Source: Metaphire vulgaris
Taxonomy: Eukaryota > Annelida > Clitellata > Crassiclitellata > Megascolecidae
Assembly (NCBI GenBank): GCA_018105865.1
Contig: CM030851.1
Location: forward strand, 186,001 to 250,000
DNA length: 64,000 nt
Direction: 5' to 3'
Shown here: positions 40,785-53,870 of the stretch, in pieces
How positions within the stretch are numbered: the stretch's first letter is position 1
Layout of the letters: every line of letters starts with the position of its first letter
The notes under the pieces: generated by a model
Database searches by the model: none
What the model was told of the DNA's origin: nothing
Seen by the model: only the letters and a program-made list of their open reading frames with translations
Made by a program: the position numbers and the translations under genes

Positions 40785-41010
40785 TATAAACAGCATTTTT
40801 TAGTGCAAGAGTGGTGGACAGATGGAATGAACTCGATGAGGGGATATATATAGTAACGGCTACAACTGTAAACGAGTTCAAAATATACCTCAGTAGTTTA
40901 TAGGATATTAGATTGGACGGGAACAACAGTGGTTCTCACACAGGGCAGTCCCTACTGAACCACTTTAAACCTTGTTATATTATATTATATTGTTATATTA
41001 TATTATATAG
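40785..41010 (+). mobile_element. CR1-like LINE 3' end with (TTATA)n tail
   Basis: The plus strand reads FSARVVDRWNELDEG, then TVNEFKIYLSSL and a stop, matching the xFSxRVVxxWNxLPxx ... NxFKxxL C terminus of CR1/L2-type ORF2. The 3' end runs into TTATATTATATTATA. Confidence 0.8.
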
Positions 41011-41361
41011 GCCTATGCAGTGCGTTGTAAAATTTTAAATGTACAATGCCTAATTATTTTGTTTTGAGATAAATCTGCAGTTAAAGAATCCATTTGGTGA
41101 CTTGAATGTTATAGGCCTATGAGATAATTGTTTTACGCTAGTAATAATCAGTGGCATAGCCAGGGTTCTACAATAATTAATGGCGCACCATTTAAGCCAA
41201 ACTCAGTTATTAAATAAATACATTTTAATTTTAATCTCTACGATTGAGGTCAGGTTCCGATTAAGTAAAAATGTCTAAATATAGACTCGATGCATATTCA
41301 TGAGGCGAAAGCGCTGAGTCGAGCGCTGATTTAATAACAAAGCGGCGGCGGCGTTGACAAA

Positions 41362-44300
41362 ATGGAGGATGATGTCGGCGGTCGAATGGCGAAAGACGAC
41401 GAACACAGGATGGTCGACGGGGACGACGACGGGGACGAAGGGGACGAAGGCGGGGATGGGGACGAGGAGGAGGAAGAGGAGGATGCGGTGCGCGAAGTGT
41501 GCGTCGTGATCGAAGTGGAGAACGACGCTCCGGTGGCGTCTGAGTCGTCGGAGGAGCGAAGGGTCCGCGTCGTTAACGAAATCGACGACGCCTGGGATGT
41601 GATCGAGGAGTTCGCTTTCCGCACTCACACTTCGTACGTTACACGACGAACGACGAGGAACTTCGGCAAATTCAACCTCTGGGGTCAGAAGAAGAACGCC
41701 CAGTCACGGTCCATTAACTGCCACTGACGGCTTGTGTAATCGGTTGAAACTGGTTTAGAGGCTAGGACCATTGGCTCCCACGAGTTGTCCTTCGGTCTGT
41801 TTGCATCGCTTCCCTGTTTTCTCGAACTGGTCGACTGTCATCGATATAGTTGTGTTGTGACCAGAGTGTCATTCTAACTGATTCCACAATCCAATTCAAT
41901 TGTCATATTTCTGGTTATTTTTCTCCATGCTATTTGTTGTGCTTGCGCTTGTATTTCTTCTTTTGCTATATATTCCTTATAATTGATTTTTATTATTCTT
42001 CTCGTCCAATGCAGTCAGCAATTTTGTTATTTATTTGGTCCCAGACTCTGCACCATATGTGAGAACTGACGTCACTTAGCTATTGGGCAGCCTTTGATTT
42101 AGTATAGGATGTGCATCATGTATTTTGAGCACATAAGCATCTTCCTTAACACCTCTGCAGTTGTTATCCTTTGCCTATGTATGATGCATTGGCCAGGTAG
42201 CATATGTATTATTGCATTTTTAGCTGTTTTATAAGCTTAGTAATTCTTTAGAAGCAAATTACACACGCACGTGCACACTATTTAAGGCATGAGACTGTTC
42301 TTTGGTTGGCAGAGTTTGTGGTTATTGCAGATTCGAGTGATGAGATTCACGTGATCCGGTTTAAAGATGAGAAGATCCAGAGAGGCTCGAGAATCTACAT
42401 GAACGGCGTTCCATTCATGATCGTTGGGACGCGTCTGATGGAGTGTCATCAAGGTCCTTCTCACTACAAGTCAGTGGCTGAAAGAGTATGTAGTCTATAG
42501 TTCATGGTAGTTTATAGTTTAGTTATTGAAGCTTAGGACGTGCTGTTAAATTGATTTCATTTAAGTTTCAGCATTTGTAGTGATAGTTTTAAACTGCAGT
42601 ATTTTTCATCATTGTATTAGTGATTTATGCTTCCTTTTATGCTGTGATTGTATTTCCCTTGGATTAACTCAATCTGCATAATGTGGAGATTATCAACAGA
42701 AACCAAAGAGTAAGATGAGAATTGTAATCAAGTGATCTTTGGTGTCTGTGAGTCTTGTAATTTTTAGTGTTAGATTTGCCAGCAGGTTGTCAGCAGGGCA
42801 GTGGTGATGATGATCCATCTGCTGGAATATTGAATTGTATTTGACCTGTATGCCTCTCTGCTAGTCATTGCAGGTTTTGGTTCTTTGAGTGATTTCATTC
42901 CTTGCTTGTTTTTGGAAAATATGAAATACTGCTTGCAATGTATTATGGTTTGTTGAGAGTTCTTTGTTGTCTCTTGTGATGCTGTTGCAGTCATAATGGA
43001 GTTAAGATGCTCGATCTCTTTGTTTATGTCTCTCATAGAATGCTGCGTCTGGTCTTAAGCTGCTTGCATGTTTGATCCCTAGTCTTGAACAGTTTTTCAT
43101 GATATTGCTGTATTGTTTGTATTGTGACATTGTGTAATAAGATGCACATCTTATAGAAGCCTTTGATAAATAGTAATGGCAAAGGGATGAGGTGAACAGT
43201 TACAAGTTTTATCAATTATGTGAGATGAAATCAAATACATAATATGTCACAGATTCACTCTCTGTTAAGCTGTCTGTGTAGTGTGTCATTGAGGCATTCA
43301 ATTGATGTGTCATTGCTTTCTTTCGCTTTATTTTAAATTAGATGTACCAACTGTCTCATGGCAACCACCTGAAATGGAGGCTTAAATAATTCGTTTGCTT
43401 AAGGAAAGGTTGATTAATTATTAGAAGAAATAAGACTTCTGTATGTTGAGATTTGTGCCGGTAGTTTATACCTTGTAATTCTCGAGCCCCTGGTGACTGT
43501 TTTAGAATTCATCGATTCATTCTTTATCTCGTTCAAGAAAAATTGGATCAACGAAGAAACTTGGTTGTCCTGCACATATTTACTTAAGGGAGATTATTGC
43601 CTTTCCTGAATACAAGGTCAGAGCGCCATTTTTTGCATTTCCTAAGATTTTGACGATAACTTGTTAATGTTAATCAGCAATTGACCAAACACTTTTTGTA
43701 TTCCCCATGAGTCCAAGGAAATACTAATATTTTCTGTCTGTCACTGAATAAAACTAGCTTTTCATGCGATCAAATTGATCTTCAACTTTTTCAAACTTCT
43801 GAAATGTTATTTGAAGAGCCCAGATTGCCCATGGTGGCTTCTGCTTTATAATGAGATTTATTGGCATTAAGGTTATAGTCAGAGTTTGTCAGCTTTTACC
43901 ATTATCTGTTTGATGTTGGATTTTGGGTGATGGACAATGCATTAACCCTGCCTGTGTTTAGTTTGGTACTTAAGTAGCACTTCTGGGCTTTTATCTTGAA
44001 TTTGTTTTCATCACTTGATGTGAGAAGTGTTTAAAATGGAGCTTTGGTTGTAGCTGCAAAACGACTCACTTTACCACCGAAGGCAGATGTCAGAGCAGCT
44101 GCGTCTGGATCTGCATTCACCCTCGGGCGATGAGATCGCCATCCAGAGGTACATTGTCATTGACCTTCCAGCCGTTGAAGAGCACAAGGGACATGTCATG
44201 GGAGAGGTATTCTCTCACTGCAACTCTTCTAATATGGTTTCTTATTTAACAGTGTACAAGACTCAAAGCTCGTACTCTTGTCCTGTTTTGTATTAATGTC

Positions 44301-47300
44301 TTTGAAGGTGGCTCTAGTGGACGCATTTATTGTAATGTTTGTTAGTAGATTCATTTTCTAATGTAACCTTTTCTTAGGATGCAGATTTGAAAGCGCCGAT
44401 TAACGAGCGCGTCGTGGCTCACATCAACGGTCTTGTCGACAGCGGCATCTTCAGCGCGGCCGAGATGAAGCGCCACATACGTCCGTTCGTTGAGCAGCTG
44501 TTTGAGGGACAGCCGTTGCCTCTTCAGAACAACAGACGATACTTTCCCAATAGATACGATCTTCGGAAGATAATTTATCGACGTAGGAAGCGATTGCTGA
44601 AGGGTTTACTCGATCAGGACATGGTTGAGAAGCTGATCGAACAGTGGCGCACGTCTCCGAACAGTCCGTTGTGGTTTTTCCGACGGTCGATCTCTGACGC
44701 CGGTCCAGAGAGCGAGCAATGTCTGCTGTTGGTTTTCCAGACGCCTTGGCAACAGCGCCTCCTCCATCTCTACGGAAAGGAACTCGTCTTTCTAGACTCC
44801 GCCTACAAAATGGCGAATTACGCTCTGCCGCTTCTCTTCATGTACGTCCACACCAACTGCGGCTTTATAATCGTGGCGACGTTTGTGGTCGAGAACGAGG
44901 ACGCTGCGTCCATAACGGAGGCTCTGACAATCCTCGGAGACATGAACAGGGACTGGAGACCGAAGGCGTTCATGATCGACTCTTCAGAAGTGCAGATCAA
45001 TGCAATTGCAGCTTCATTTCCAGGTAAATAAATCTATCCACTTTGCAATCATAAGATGGATTGTCATTGCTTATTAATTAATATTTATATGCTTTTAAAA
45101 TCTACAAAATTAGGAATACATGTGCAGCAAATCAGACTGTAATTCTGGTGAGAATGTGAGATGACTGAAAGTTTTAAAAATTTTCTGACACAATCCTCGA
45201 TTGTGGTGGGGCCGCTGGAGAAATGACCGACCGCAGGCTGATGGTGGTTTTGAGAATGTTGTTTTGGTGGATATTTTGGATGAATTGTAGCAACTCAGCC
45301 AAGTGCATTTTTAATTTGTATGAATTGGAATCATTTGTCTTAGCCAAAGATTAGATGGAATTTCATGGATCACAATAACCTCAAGTTCTTGCAATCATTT
45401 TTCATGCTCTGCATGTCAAGTGAAGCATTGCTGAGGTGTGGATGATATGTAAACATGTCATTCATTTATGCTATGTTACAATCTTTACTGTGCAAATCAG
45501 TGTTAGTCTCACTGCTGTATCTTCTGAGGCCATTGAGTTGTAGTGAGACCAAGTATTAATATTAACTTATTGTGGTGCGTTGTAGTAGAAGGTGAAGAAA
45601 GTGAGGTTTTTGTTTGTTTTAGAGTCCGAGACTATCATCTGTGATTTCCATCGAAAGCAGTCTTGGCTGCGCTGGTGTTCAGCTCTTAAAAACAACGTTT
45701 CAGAAATCAAAGAAGAAATTCTTCAACTACTTAACGTAACTGCTTCATTTCTTGCTTATCTGTCTCTTGAGATTCTTATCACTTGCATCTCATTAAATAC
45801 AGTACAGTGATGACGATGATGATGATGATGATGATGATGATGACGACAGCGATGAAGATGGTTGTTGCAGCAGCAGTGTTGATGATGAGATGATGATAAT
45901 GAGCAGTTCTGTTGTTTCATGTTTACTGAATGATTTCTTGGTTGTAGGATGTTGCTGAGTCGTTGACCGAAGAGCATTATGAGGCTCGTCTTGCGGCATT
46001 GAGAGGCAGTCGCGTTTGGAAGAGCAAGTCAAACCTGCGCTCTCTCTCACGCGCCAGAAGACGTTGAGAAACAGTGGATTGCCAATGGATTCTTTTATTG
46101 TTATTGCGCAAATTTTACTCATTTTAACATGTAAAAAGGCTGACAAGCAAAAAAAGAAAAAAGGTCATATTCACTTCCTGTCTCTCTCTAATTGGGGTCG
46201 CCACATCATGGGAATTGAATTAAAAGGGTCTCAGAAGACGTAGATGGACGACCGGTTGACAGGTGCTGTCTGTTGGCTTCTGCAGTGCATGTAATGTGAT
46301 GACATAGTTTGGTGTTTTCATTCTCTTTTAGCCTGTTTTGTGAACTTGATACCTGGAATCAGGTCAGGTGTAACTGTGGCATTTATTACCAGTCATTCTG
46401 CTATAATTGTCTATGTCTCTTTAGTAGAGTAATGGTATTGTATTGCAGAGCCTCAGTTGCCATGTTAATTAATTGTGTTTTACTATTTCAGTTTGGGTTT
46501 TTGCTTTAGAAATGGGTTTGGGCATTTCGAAAGCAGTACACTCTTCTGATCCACGCCAACTGTGGCATTGAGGCCCAGAATGAAGTCTTCAAACATGAAA
46601 ACCTAGAACCTTTCAAGTCGAAATCCCTGAGCATACTGCTTCAAAGTCTCGTGGAAGACTTTTTTGAAGACATGCATCGCAAGTATGTGCAACAAATGAC
46701 ATTGTGATGTTCTAGGCTTAATCATTTTGTATTCATTTGTCGTTGCCTGCATTCAGACTCTACTCTAAGAATACTTAATGAAGCAATGATTGTTGAGTGT
46801 ATTCAGGCGATGCTTCTGAAACTTTGTTGATGTGAATTGTTGTATTCTGTGCTAAAGAAATGGCTTTTGGTTTTATTGTTTGTTGTTTGATGTGTGGTGA
46901 AAAAGGTTTGAGAAATTTTTGATCTTTGGTCATCTTTGGCGTGATGTTGACTTGTTTTCAGTTATTAAGATCCGTGTGTCTGAGCGCGTGTGCCATCAGA
47001 TGAACTTCACAGCAAATAAAAGAGAACTCAGCTGTTGATAATTGATAATGTTGTTTCATGAGTGAATCCATTGCTAGAATTTAGGCAAGTTCTCTTCCCT
47101 GAGTTCCATTTGGCTGAGTTACACCCTGTAACTTCCACACTCAAGAGGTTGTCATTCAACAGTTTTGAATCTCTGATGCTCTTATCTAAGCTGGCATTTA
47201 TAAAAAAAAGACTTGTTTTGTGCAATTCAGATCTTGACAAACTCCTTCCTGTTCATTAATTTATTTGGTCATTTGCTGATTTTCTGCCCTGAAGTTAACT

Positions 47301-48129
47301 TGGATTAATTGTGTTTTGTATAAGAGTTACCGGTAGATCCGGTGTAGAAGTTGTCGTAATTCTTGTACCTCTTTGTTTCTATTGTAGATATGTAGCCACA
47401 AACATCGCAATGTCCGAAGGTTGGCGCCCCGATCACCAGAATGTGCCTGCCGATCTGCAGCACCGTCCGCTGCATTTGATCGAGCACATGAGAGTGGCTT
47501 ATGAGCAAGCGACGCAGATCAATTGCTACGCCGTGCAGGTCCTGACAAACACGACATTCCGGGTGGCGTCTCCCTCGGGCGCCATTCGTACCGTTTATCT
47601 TGGGGATGATTATCGCTGTGAACTTCCATTTTGCGATTGTTTTGAGTGGCAGCGGACACACATGCCGTGCAAACATTTTGCGGCCGTTTTCACCCACTGC
47701 AGGGTCAGTTGGCTGTCTCTGCCTTTCTTCTACACATCAAACCCTCTTCTGTCGCTCGACTGGGAGTGCATCTCCATGTATGGACCGGTGACCGTGGCGC
47801 TTCAGACGACTGCGGTCCCCACCGATGAGCCTGGTGAGCTGGCAGTCGTTACTATTCAGACGTCAAATGTCCCCCAGGAGCTGTCTGGTCATATGTTGCC
47901 TGATACGAGACAAGGTAAAGGCAATGCTCGAGCAAAGAATGACAACAGCGTTGCATGTCTGGCGCGCAAAGTGCGCAGTCGTCTCAGCCGTGTTCGCACT
48001 CTTAGCTATCGCGTCACCAATGCTCAGGTGCTTGACAGAGCCAAGGCTGACCTAGAGACCATTAAGCAGTACTTGGAGGCATCATGCATACGAATAGATG
48101 GACGTATTGTTAAGCCCAAAAACAGCTGA
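41362..48129 (+). CDS. SWIM zinc-finger protein derived from a MULE-type transposase (ZSWIM1/3-like)
   Basis: Exons: 41362-41683, 42313-42485, 44054-44206, 44378-45023, 45623-45735, 45948 to about 46090, 46510-46682, 47388-48129. Exon 1 starts in an AAAATGG context and encodes an acidic N terminus, then EEFAFRTHTSYVTRRTTRNF. Exon 4 carries a transposase core: ELVFLDSAYKMANYALPLLF with the first Asp, and KAFMIDSSEVQINAIAASFP with the second. Exon 5 has CDFHRKQSWLRW, exon 7 KWVWAFRKQY. Exon 8 has the SWIM finger CDCFEWQRTHMPCKH (CxC...CxH) and a basic C-terminal tail. There are no terminal inverted repeats, and there are eight exons, so it is a domesticated host gene, probably nuclear, like vertebrate ZSWIM1/3. 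Exon 6 is odd: VWKSKSNLRS is in one frame and the expected continuation EDVEKQWI in the next, with a stop between. Confidence 0.84.
45811..45842. repeat. (GAT)n microsatellite in a SWIM-gene intron
   Basis: About ten GAT units between exons 5 and 6, followed by imperfect GATGA repeats to about 45900. Confidence 0.9.
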
Positions 48130-49491
48130 GTTTGTCTTAGAAGAAAGTCATTTCTGTTTTTGATGTTTCACTGTTTTTCTTTGCCTGTATAAAACATATG
48201 AAATGTAATTAGTGTATAACTTGCTGTGGCTGAAAATAATCAGTGAATTCTGGCAATTGTGTCAGGAACTGCTATTCTGAATGCTAGTGTTCATTTGCAC
48301 TGCTTTCTTCTTGATTCTGGTCCTGATCTCCAGTTGCAGGCAGGTGGCTTATGCCATTTATCTAGGACAGTGTTTCCCAAACTGTGGGTCGCAGGGCTCA
48401 GTCCAATGAGTTGCGAGGTTCAAAAGTGACATTTTCTAACCAGCACCATAATGTCACTAGTCTTGCAAAGTTGCAAGTAGGTTTTATTTTAAGAAGTTTA
48501 TATACCTGCAATCCATTCAAAGCCTGTATTTAAATGGTTGGTGTTTTATCCCCTTTTAGATGACACAACGTTTGCAGGGTTGCTTGCACATTAAAAACTG
48601 CTAAAGTGGGTTGAGGTCCCAAAAAGTTTGGGAAACCCTGATCTTGGGGAGTTTGTCCTTGCTTTTTCCAGACCCACTTTTACCTTTGCAGCACCTGATT
48701 AAATGCAGTGTTTGGTGTTTTGAGCATTTGATCTTTATCTCTGAAGAAAAATTTTTTTGCTGCAATTTGTCCATAACAGATAATTTCATTTGCGTTGCAA
48801 TTATTGCATTATTCATTTTATGCAAAAAATTGATGCTCCAACAGTACGAGTGATGTTGGTGTTTATCATCGCAGTGAAGCATCTATTTATTTATCTATTT
48901 GTAGTCACTTGTATTTACTCGTTTAGTATGAGCTGGTTCAGTTTGGTCGATTGTCCTAATACAACAGTTTGACCAACAGTTTCTTAGCCAGGATTGACCA
49001 ATATGTTGACAGGTAGTGCAAATGAGTAGCTTCTATAGATGTCACTTGTGCACCAAGTGTTGACTTGTAAGAATAGAATTGAGTGGCAATGCTGACAGTC
49101 TTGGTTGATAAGCAGGATTTTGGTCTTTAATTTTGGTCATTTGCCAAACCCTACTGTGTAAATTGTAACCATTAAAATACTGTATAATGCATGGGGTTCA
49201 GTTTGCTTCCTTAGTTTTAATTGTACAGTAGTCAGTGAAGGTTTGTTTCTGTGTGTGACCAGTTCTGCATAGAATTTTAATTTGCATCTTACCTGCTTTT
49301 GATCTGGTTCAGATCTGCTTACTGCTTGGTAGATTCTAAAAATAAAATTCCCCATGCAAGTGGTTTCATAGTGGAATTGTTAATGGATATTGTCTTCAGT
49401 GGTTCTATTGGTCTATCTTGAATTTGAGAATAAATCAAAGCATCTGTCAGAAATTTTGTAGTTGTCTTCAAATACCGGTACCCTTAGGGGC
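48130..49491. other. 3' flank of the SWIM gene
   Basis: No further exon is recognised. It contains the MITE at 48368-48640 and otherwise AT-rich spacer. Confidence 0.5.
48368..48640. mobile_element. hAT-type MITE
   Basis: The ends CAGTGTTTCCCAAACT and AGTTTGGGAAACCCTG are inverted copies of a well-known animal hAT terminus. The flanks ATCTAGGA and ATCTTGGG agree at 5 of 8. Confidence 0.82.
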
Positions 49492-49630
49492 TGTCCATTA
49501 AGTATTTCAACAATTTTTGGCAAATCTTGACCCCTCCCCTTGTCAACAACTGTCAAACTTTCAGTGCCCCCTTAAAATTATGTCAAAAACTTTGAACCCC
49601 CCTACAAGGGGCCACCCATTATGTCATAAA
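49492..49630 (+). repeat. Dispersed repeat with GGGGCTGTCCATTAAG end
   Basis: It starts GGGGCTGTCCATTAAG and ends near GGGGCCACCCATTATG, roughly inverted. It includes TTGACCCCTCCCCTTGTC, found in reverse at 2570-2665. Probably a MITE; superfamily not assigned. Confidence 0.55.
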
Positions 49631-50122
49631 ATTTTAGACAATTTAGTTTTAGTTCAATGGTTCAATTACCAAACTACCAACATTCCATTATTACCTGTTA
49701 GTAATTGCATTCACTGTTGTAAGGCCTGTTTTGAAACAGCTGAATATAAATTTCATGTGATAAATTTTGGGTTTAGGATTCCACCCCTCATAAGTTGCTA
49801 ATTGTACCTGTATATTCCTATATTGGACATCATGAAGAGTAGTTATGTCAGTGGAAACAGCTGGGTCAACACACATGTGAATGCAGAAGTGACAGATTTT
49901 CTTTTGGCAATTTTATTTCCATCAAGAGTCTCTTAGCTGTTCGTCAGAACTGCGTATGGCTGTCATTTGAAGCGACATCAAACAGAAGACCACTCAAACA
50001 CAAATAAATAATCAGTTCTTTGGAGACATAGAAATGAATTCAGTCTTCTGGAAAACAAATACATTCATTTCTCACGAAAAAGTCACAGAAGTTTCCTTCA
50101 TTGGGAAGAATCAAAGGATTCT

Positions 50123-50832
50123 TTACATTCTTCGCTTTTGAGTGCTGATGTATAAAACTAAAACAAATGGACACTTCAGTAAGAAATTCACAAGTCAACA
50201 AATTCCACTCGTTTTTGAAATTATCTTATTAACCTAATACAAATGAAACTACAATTATGCTGTATGTTAGTAATCTGAGAATTGTCACAATTTTAGCCAT
50301 GAGCCAATACGAACCTCAAATCTCAAATCTGTTCAATCCACAATTTAACTGAAATTCCAATAGAGATGGAAATGTTAGTTGTTAACTAGTCACTGACTTC
50401 ACTACTTCTGTGAAAAAAAATGCAGATGGGATTTCTGACATGAGCAAGTAAATTCACAAAGAGAAATTTTGATCAGAGATTTTAATTTCACCATTATTGC
50501 CGCGAATGAAAGCATCGCCATATTTGTTCTTCAACTGGCCACCAACATATTCTTCCGTCTGTTCCAAAGCAATGTTCATGTAGCCATCAAGACAGGCCAA
50601 TACACCTACAACAGCCAAACACATTCAGTCGTAAAGACCAACCAACTGGATGGGAAATCATCGATGACTGGGACTCTCCACTTGTTCTTCCACTGACCAT
50701 GTGGCCAAGTCAAGTTGGTTGTACATATATATTATATGTACCTCTATAATCGACTCCTGAATTAAGTTTGACCACAACAGGTCGACCGATGATCTGCTTA
50801 AGGAAATCACTTGGCGTTTGCTTCCTACTCAT
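50123..50832 (-). CDS. LSM6: LSM6, Sm-like ring subunit, complete
   Basis: Subunit of the LSM1-7 ring (cytoplasmic mRNA decapping and decay) and the LSM2-8 ring (U6 snRNA binding). Three exons: 50742-50832, 50492-50605, 50123-50157, total 240 nt (79 residues). The protein begins MSRKQTPSDFLKQIIGRP, continues VKLNSGVDYRGVLACLDGYM (Sm1 motif), then KYGDAFIRGNNVLYIS (Sm2 motif) and ends TQKRRM. It is almost identical to vertebrate LSM6 and one residue shorter. It is tail-to-tail with the SWIM gene, about 2 kb away. Confidence 0.97.
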
Positions 50833-51100
50833 TGCTCCACTGTAACTGTAACAGCAAAAATCCAGACATGCAGATTTATGAGACGATCACTTCAACGACC
50901 GAATTAGATCAATTTTGAAATGAAAGAACAATTCTTAATTTTTTTGTACAAAACCTCCTGAACTGAAACCCTGTTCTTTTCAATCTGAATATAAGGTATT
51001 CCGTTGTCTGTCATTGCATTGAATACTTTGACTTGATTTGTATTTGTTTCGCATTAGCTTTGATTTAATAACATGTCCTATGTGCTACTATTGTTTACTA
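50833..51100. other. LSM6 upstream region
   Basis: About 270 bp with no gene; presumed promoter and 5' UTR by position only. Confidence 0.4.
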
Positions 51101-51102
51101 TG

Positions 51103-51260
51103 CAAAGTAAGTAAGTAAAATCTCGTGAATTTCTATAGTGCTTTCGAAAGCAGGTACAGTAGTAGCTGCTTATTTCTAGGTGCTTAATCTACAGTTGATA
51201 TAATCATAGCCAAAGTTTAGTGGTCAGCCAGGCAAAGTCAATTCCAGAGATCAGTCAAGA
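51103..51260 (-). mobile_element. L2/CR1-like LINE 3' end
   Basis: The reverse complement ends AGCACTATAGAAATTCACG then AGATTTTACTTACTTAC, the shared tail of this family. Confidence 0.65.
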
Positions 51261-51539
51261 GTTGGAGTGGGGAAGCAGCAAGGCAGACTTTGAAAAGATG
51301 TTGAGACTAAAACAAGTCCAGTTGTGCTTCGGCTCATGCAGCAACTCACGAGTTCAGCACAAGAGGAATAGTGCCAGACGATGTTAATATGTAATATTAA
51401 TATTATGTATAATAGTAAGAAGAAAAATGTCCTATGCTGGTCACACCAAAGTTCTGCCATATTTCACCCATACTAAAATCATTATACTGGTTTAAAATAA
51501 CTGAATGTATCCAATATAAGGTAATAGCACTCACATATA

Positions 51540-52150
51540 GCTCACTTCAGTCATCAAAATCTGTCTACTTTAGAACACTATTAACACCTCAGCCTCCTCG
51601 ACCCACATGATCTTCTCATCTCACTCTTTCACGCCCGCACTCGATCCCACAGCTTCCCTCCGCAGCCTTAGACAGACACCGTCAGACAATAAAATCTGAA
51701 TCCTCAATTCCCATAATTCCTGCATTATCTCCTCGTGTCTTCAGACCTAAGCTTAAATAATTCATTTAAAAAAATCATTACCTCCATAGCTGTAGTCTAG
51801 CCTCTGCCCTCCGGCAGGGCCTGTTTTAAGAAAAATTTATCACTGCACACAGAACTCATTTGTGGACATCAGTGCAAAAAACAAGCAAAAAAGGTCGTTC
51901 TGAAAATTTATCACTGCACTAAGCACGGAAAATGGCATTTTACCACTGCACATTTTCATTTTATCACTGCACATTTTGTGTATCACTGCACGTTAAAACA
52001 GGCCCTGCCCTCCGGATATATTGACCATTGTCTGGCTGATCATTCACCTTTCCCATAGCGATTTTAAGATTGGCTAAGCGCCTAAAAATAAGCAGCTACT
52101 GTTGTGCTGCTTCCAAAGCGCTATATAAATCCACGAGATTTTACTTACGT
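51540..52150 (+). mobile_element. L2-like LINE 3' end, interrupted by a MITE
   Basis: A decayed frame at 51560-51760 reads YFRTLLTPQPPRPT, then FRPKLK and a stop, resembling the end of L2-type ORF2. After the MITE at 51815-52007 the 3' end reads AGCGCTATATAAATCCACG then AGATTTTACTTAC. Confidence 0.7.
51815..52007. mobile_element. hAT-type MITE inside the LINE
   Basis: The ends CAGGGCCTGTTTTAA and TTAAAACAGGCCCTG are 15-bp perfect inverted repeats. The flanks are perfect 8-bp duplications CCCTCCGG (51807-51814 and 52008-52015). The interior has several TTATCACTGCAC units and one dispersed motif (about 51884). Confidence 0.94.
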
Positions 52151-52844
52151 AAGTTCGGCCGGAGACCTACCACTGATAATAATGGAAGGTAGAATAGAAA
52201 TAACAAGAGGAAGGGGCGACCGAGAAGAAGCTGGATGGACGACATCTTTGACTGGACAAATAGAAAGAACTATGGAGCCCCCCCAAAAAAAGAGCAGCAG
52301 AAGATAAGAGAAATGGAAGAAAATGACTACTAACTCTCTGTGGAGGACGTCACACAAAGAAGTTTTTAAAATGGAACAAATTAATTAATTTTAGAAAAAA
52401 CAACAGCTTGTTAAATTACTGTTTGAAACGGTCTTGGAGGGAAACGGTAATGGAGTGAGCGATAACAAATTACATGAGCGATAATAAAGTGAGCGATAAT
52501 ATAGTGAGCGATAACATTAAATTTCAAAATGCAATATATGTTAATGCACAGTATGTATAACGTAGAAATAAAAGAATTAATTCAATGTGTAACTGGTAGA
52601 AAGCATAAATTATTTAAATTTACGTTTAAATTTTCAAAATATTCTTCGATTCTTTATAATTCCTTTTAATTACAAAAGAAACTTCCTCTCGCATTTGAAC
52701 CATAGACAACCATAGCGTCGTGCACCATAGATTTATTATGTCGTGCACAGTACAAAGTTTTTTTATGAAAAACTTTGGCACAGTAACAGTGTTGCCACTC
52801 GCGATTCTGGAAACTTTCGCAACTCTGCTGATGACAGTGTAAGT

Positions 52845-53330
52845 AAGTAAGTAAGAAAGTAAGTAAGTAAGTAAGTAAGTAAGTACACACGAAATTCCTA
52901 TAGCGCTGGCAGAAAGCTTGGCGCAGTGCACCAGCTTATTTACGAGCGCTCAATCTAGGTAAGTCCATAGTCCGTAATCCGTAGTCCATGGTGGTCGAGG
53001 TTGTAGATCCAAAAAGGCACTAGGCAGTCGCAGCAAAGTATTTCTATGGAGGATGATAACAAGATTTGCGGCGGGTAGAATGCTCGTCTGTACTAAAGAT
53101 TTCACCGTAGGATTTCTTGAAGAGAATACTGTAGTTTTGAGTTGTTTTCGAAAAGTTTGTGGAGTGATGGATAATGGTGACTGATTTATGGACTGAAGAG
53201 GGTCCGAGTTATTGATTTTTCATATCTCTGACGGGAGATCATTCCAGAGACGAGGCGCAGTGTACGAGATCGACCGATCTAAGAATTTGAGTGACGTGGC
53301 TGTTGTTCGAATGAGTGTCAGGCTGACAGA
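52845..53330 (-). mobile_element. L2/CR1-like LINE, C-terminal end with (ACTT)n tail
   Basis: The minus strand reads LDRSISYTAPRLWNDLPSEI and a stop, the RSFxYxAPxLWNxLPxxI pattern of CR1/L2 ORF2. The 3' end reaches GCGCTATAGGAATTTCGTG and an (ACTT)n tail at about 52841-52884. Confidence 0.82.
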
Positions 53331-53374
53331 TGAACGAGTTGGCTGCTGCGCTTGAACAGCGGTGAGGCCTGCGG

Positions 53375-53644
53375 CAGGGTTGTCCAACTGGGGACCCGCG
53401 GGTCGAATTCGGCCCGCAGGATAGTTTCATCCGGCCCGCCACCGAGTTTGGGAAAATAACAATTTTAGTTATAGGACCAGTTATTACCGTTATTTTTAAG
53501 ACTAGGAGGTTACCAAATTGCTTACTTATCCACAAAACATAGAATAGAAATAAATAACAATGTATCATGCACTGCTTCATTGTGTTCTTTACCTGCTTTT
53601 GCCCTTTTCATTGTCAATTATCTAATTTGAGTTGGAGACCCCTG
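53375..53644. mobile_element. hAT-type MITE
   Basis: The ends CAGGGTTGTCCAACTGG and GTTGGAGACCCCTG are inverted copies. The flanks GCCTGCGG (53367-53374) and GCCTACGG (53645-53652) match at 7 of 8. Confidence 0.87.
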
Positions 53645-53870
53645 GCCTACGGGTTTACTTTTTACCACAAGTGATACTCAGAAGTTGAAACGTTTCCCAT
53701 ATAATTGTACTCAGCAGATGAAAGTTACTCGCACTCGAGTCCAAAAGTGAGCCTAACATCTGGGAGACTCCAAAGACCATTTGGAAACAAGAGGACCGCA
53801 GATCTCTCGATGCGATTTCTCAATTCAATTACATTTGGTCTCTTATAGAAGCAGTCAGGTCAGCGGCGTC

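Noticed and set aside
41362..48129. The SWIM gene as an active MULE transposon
   Set aside because: No terminal inverted repeats or target duplications were seen and it has eight exons, so a host gene is the better reading.
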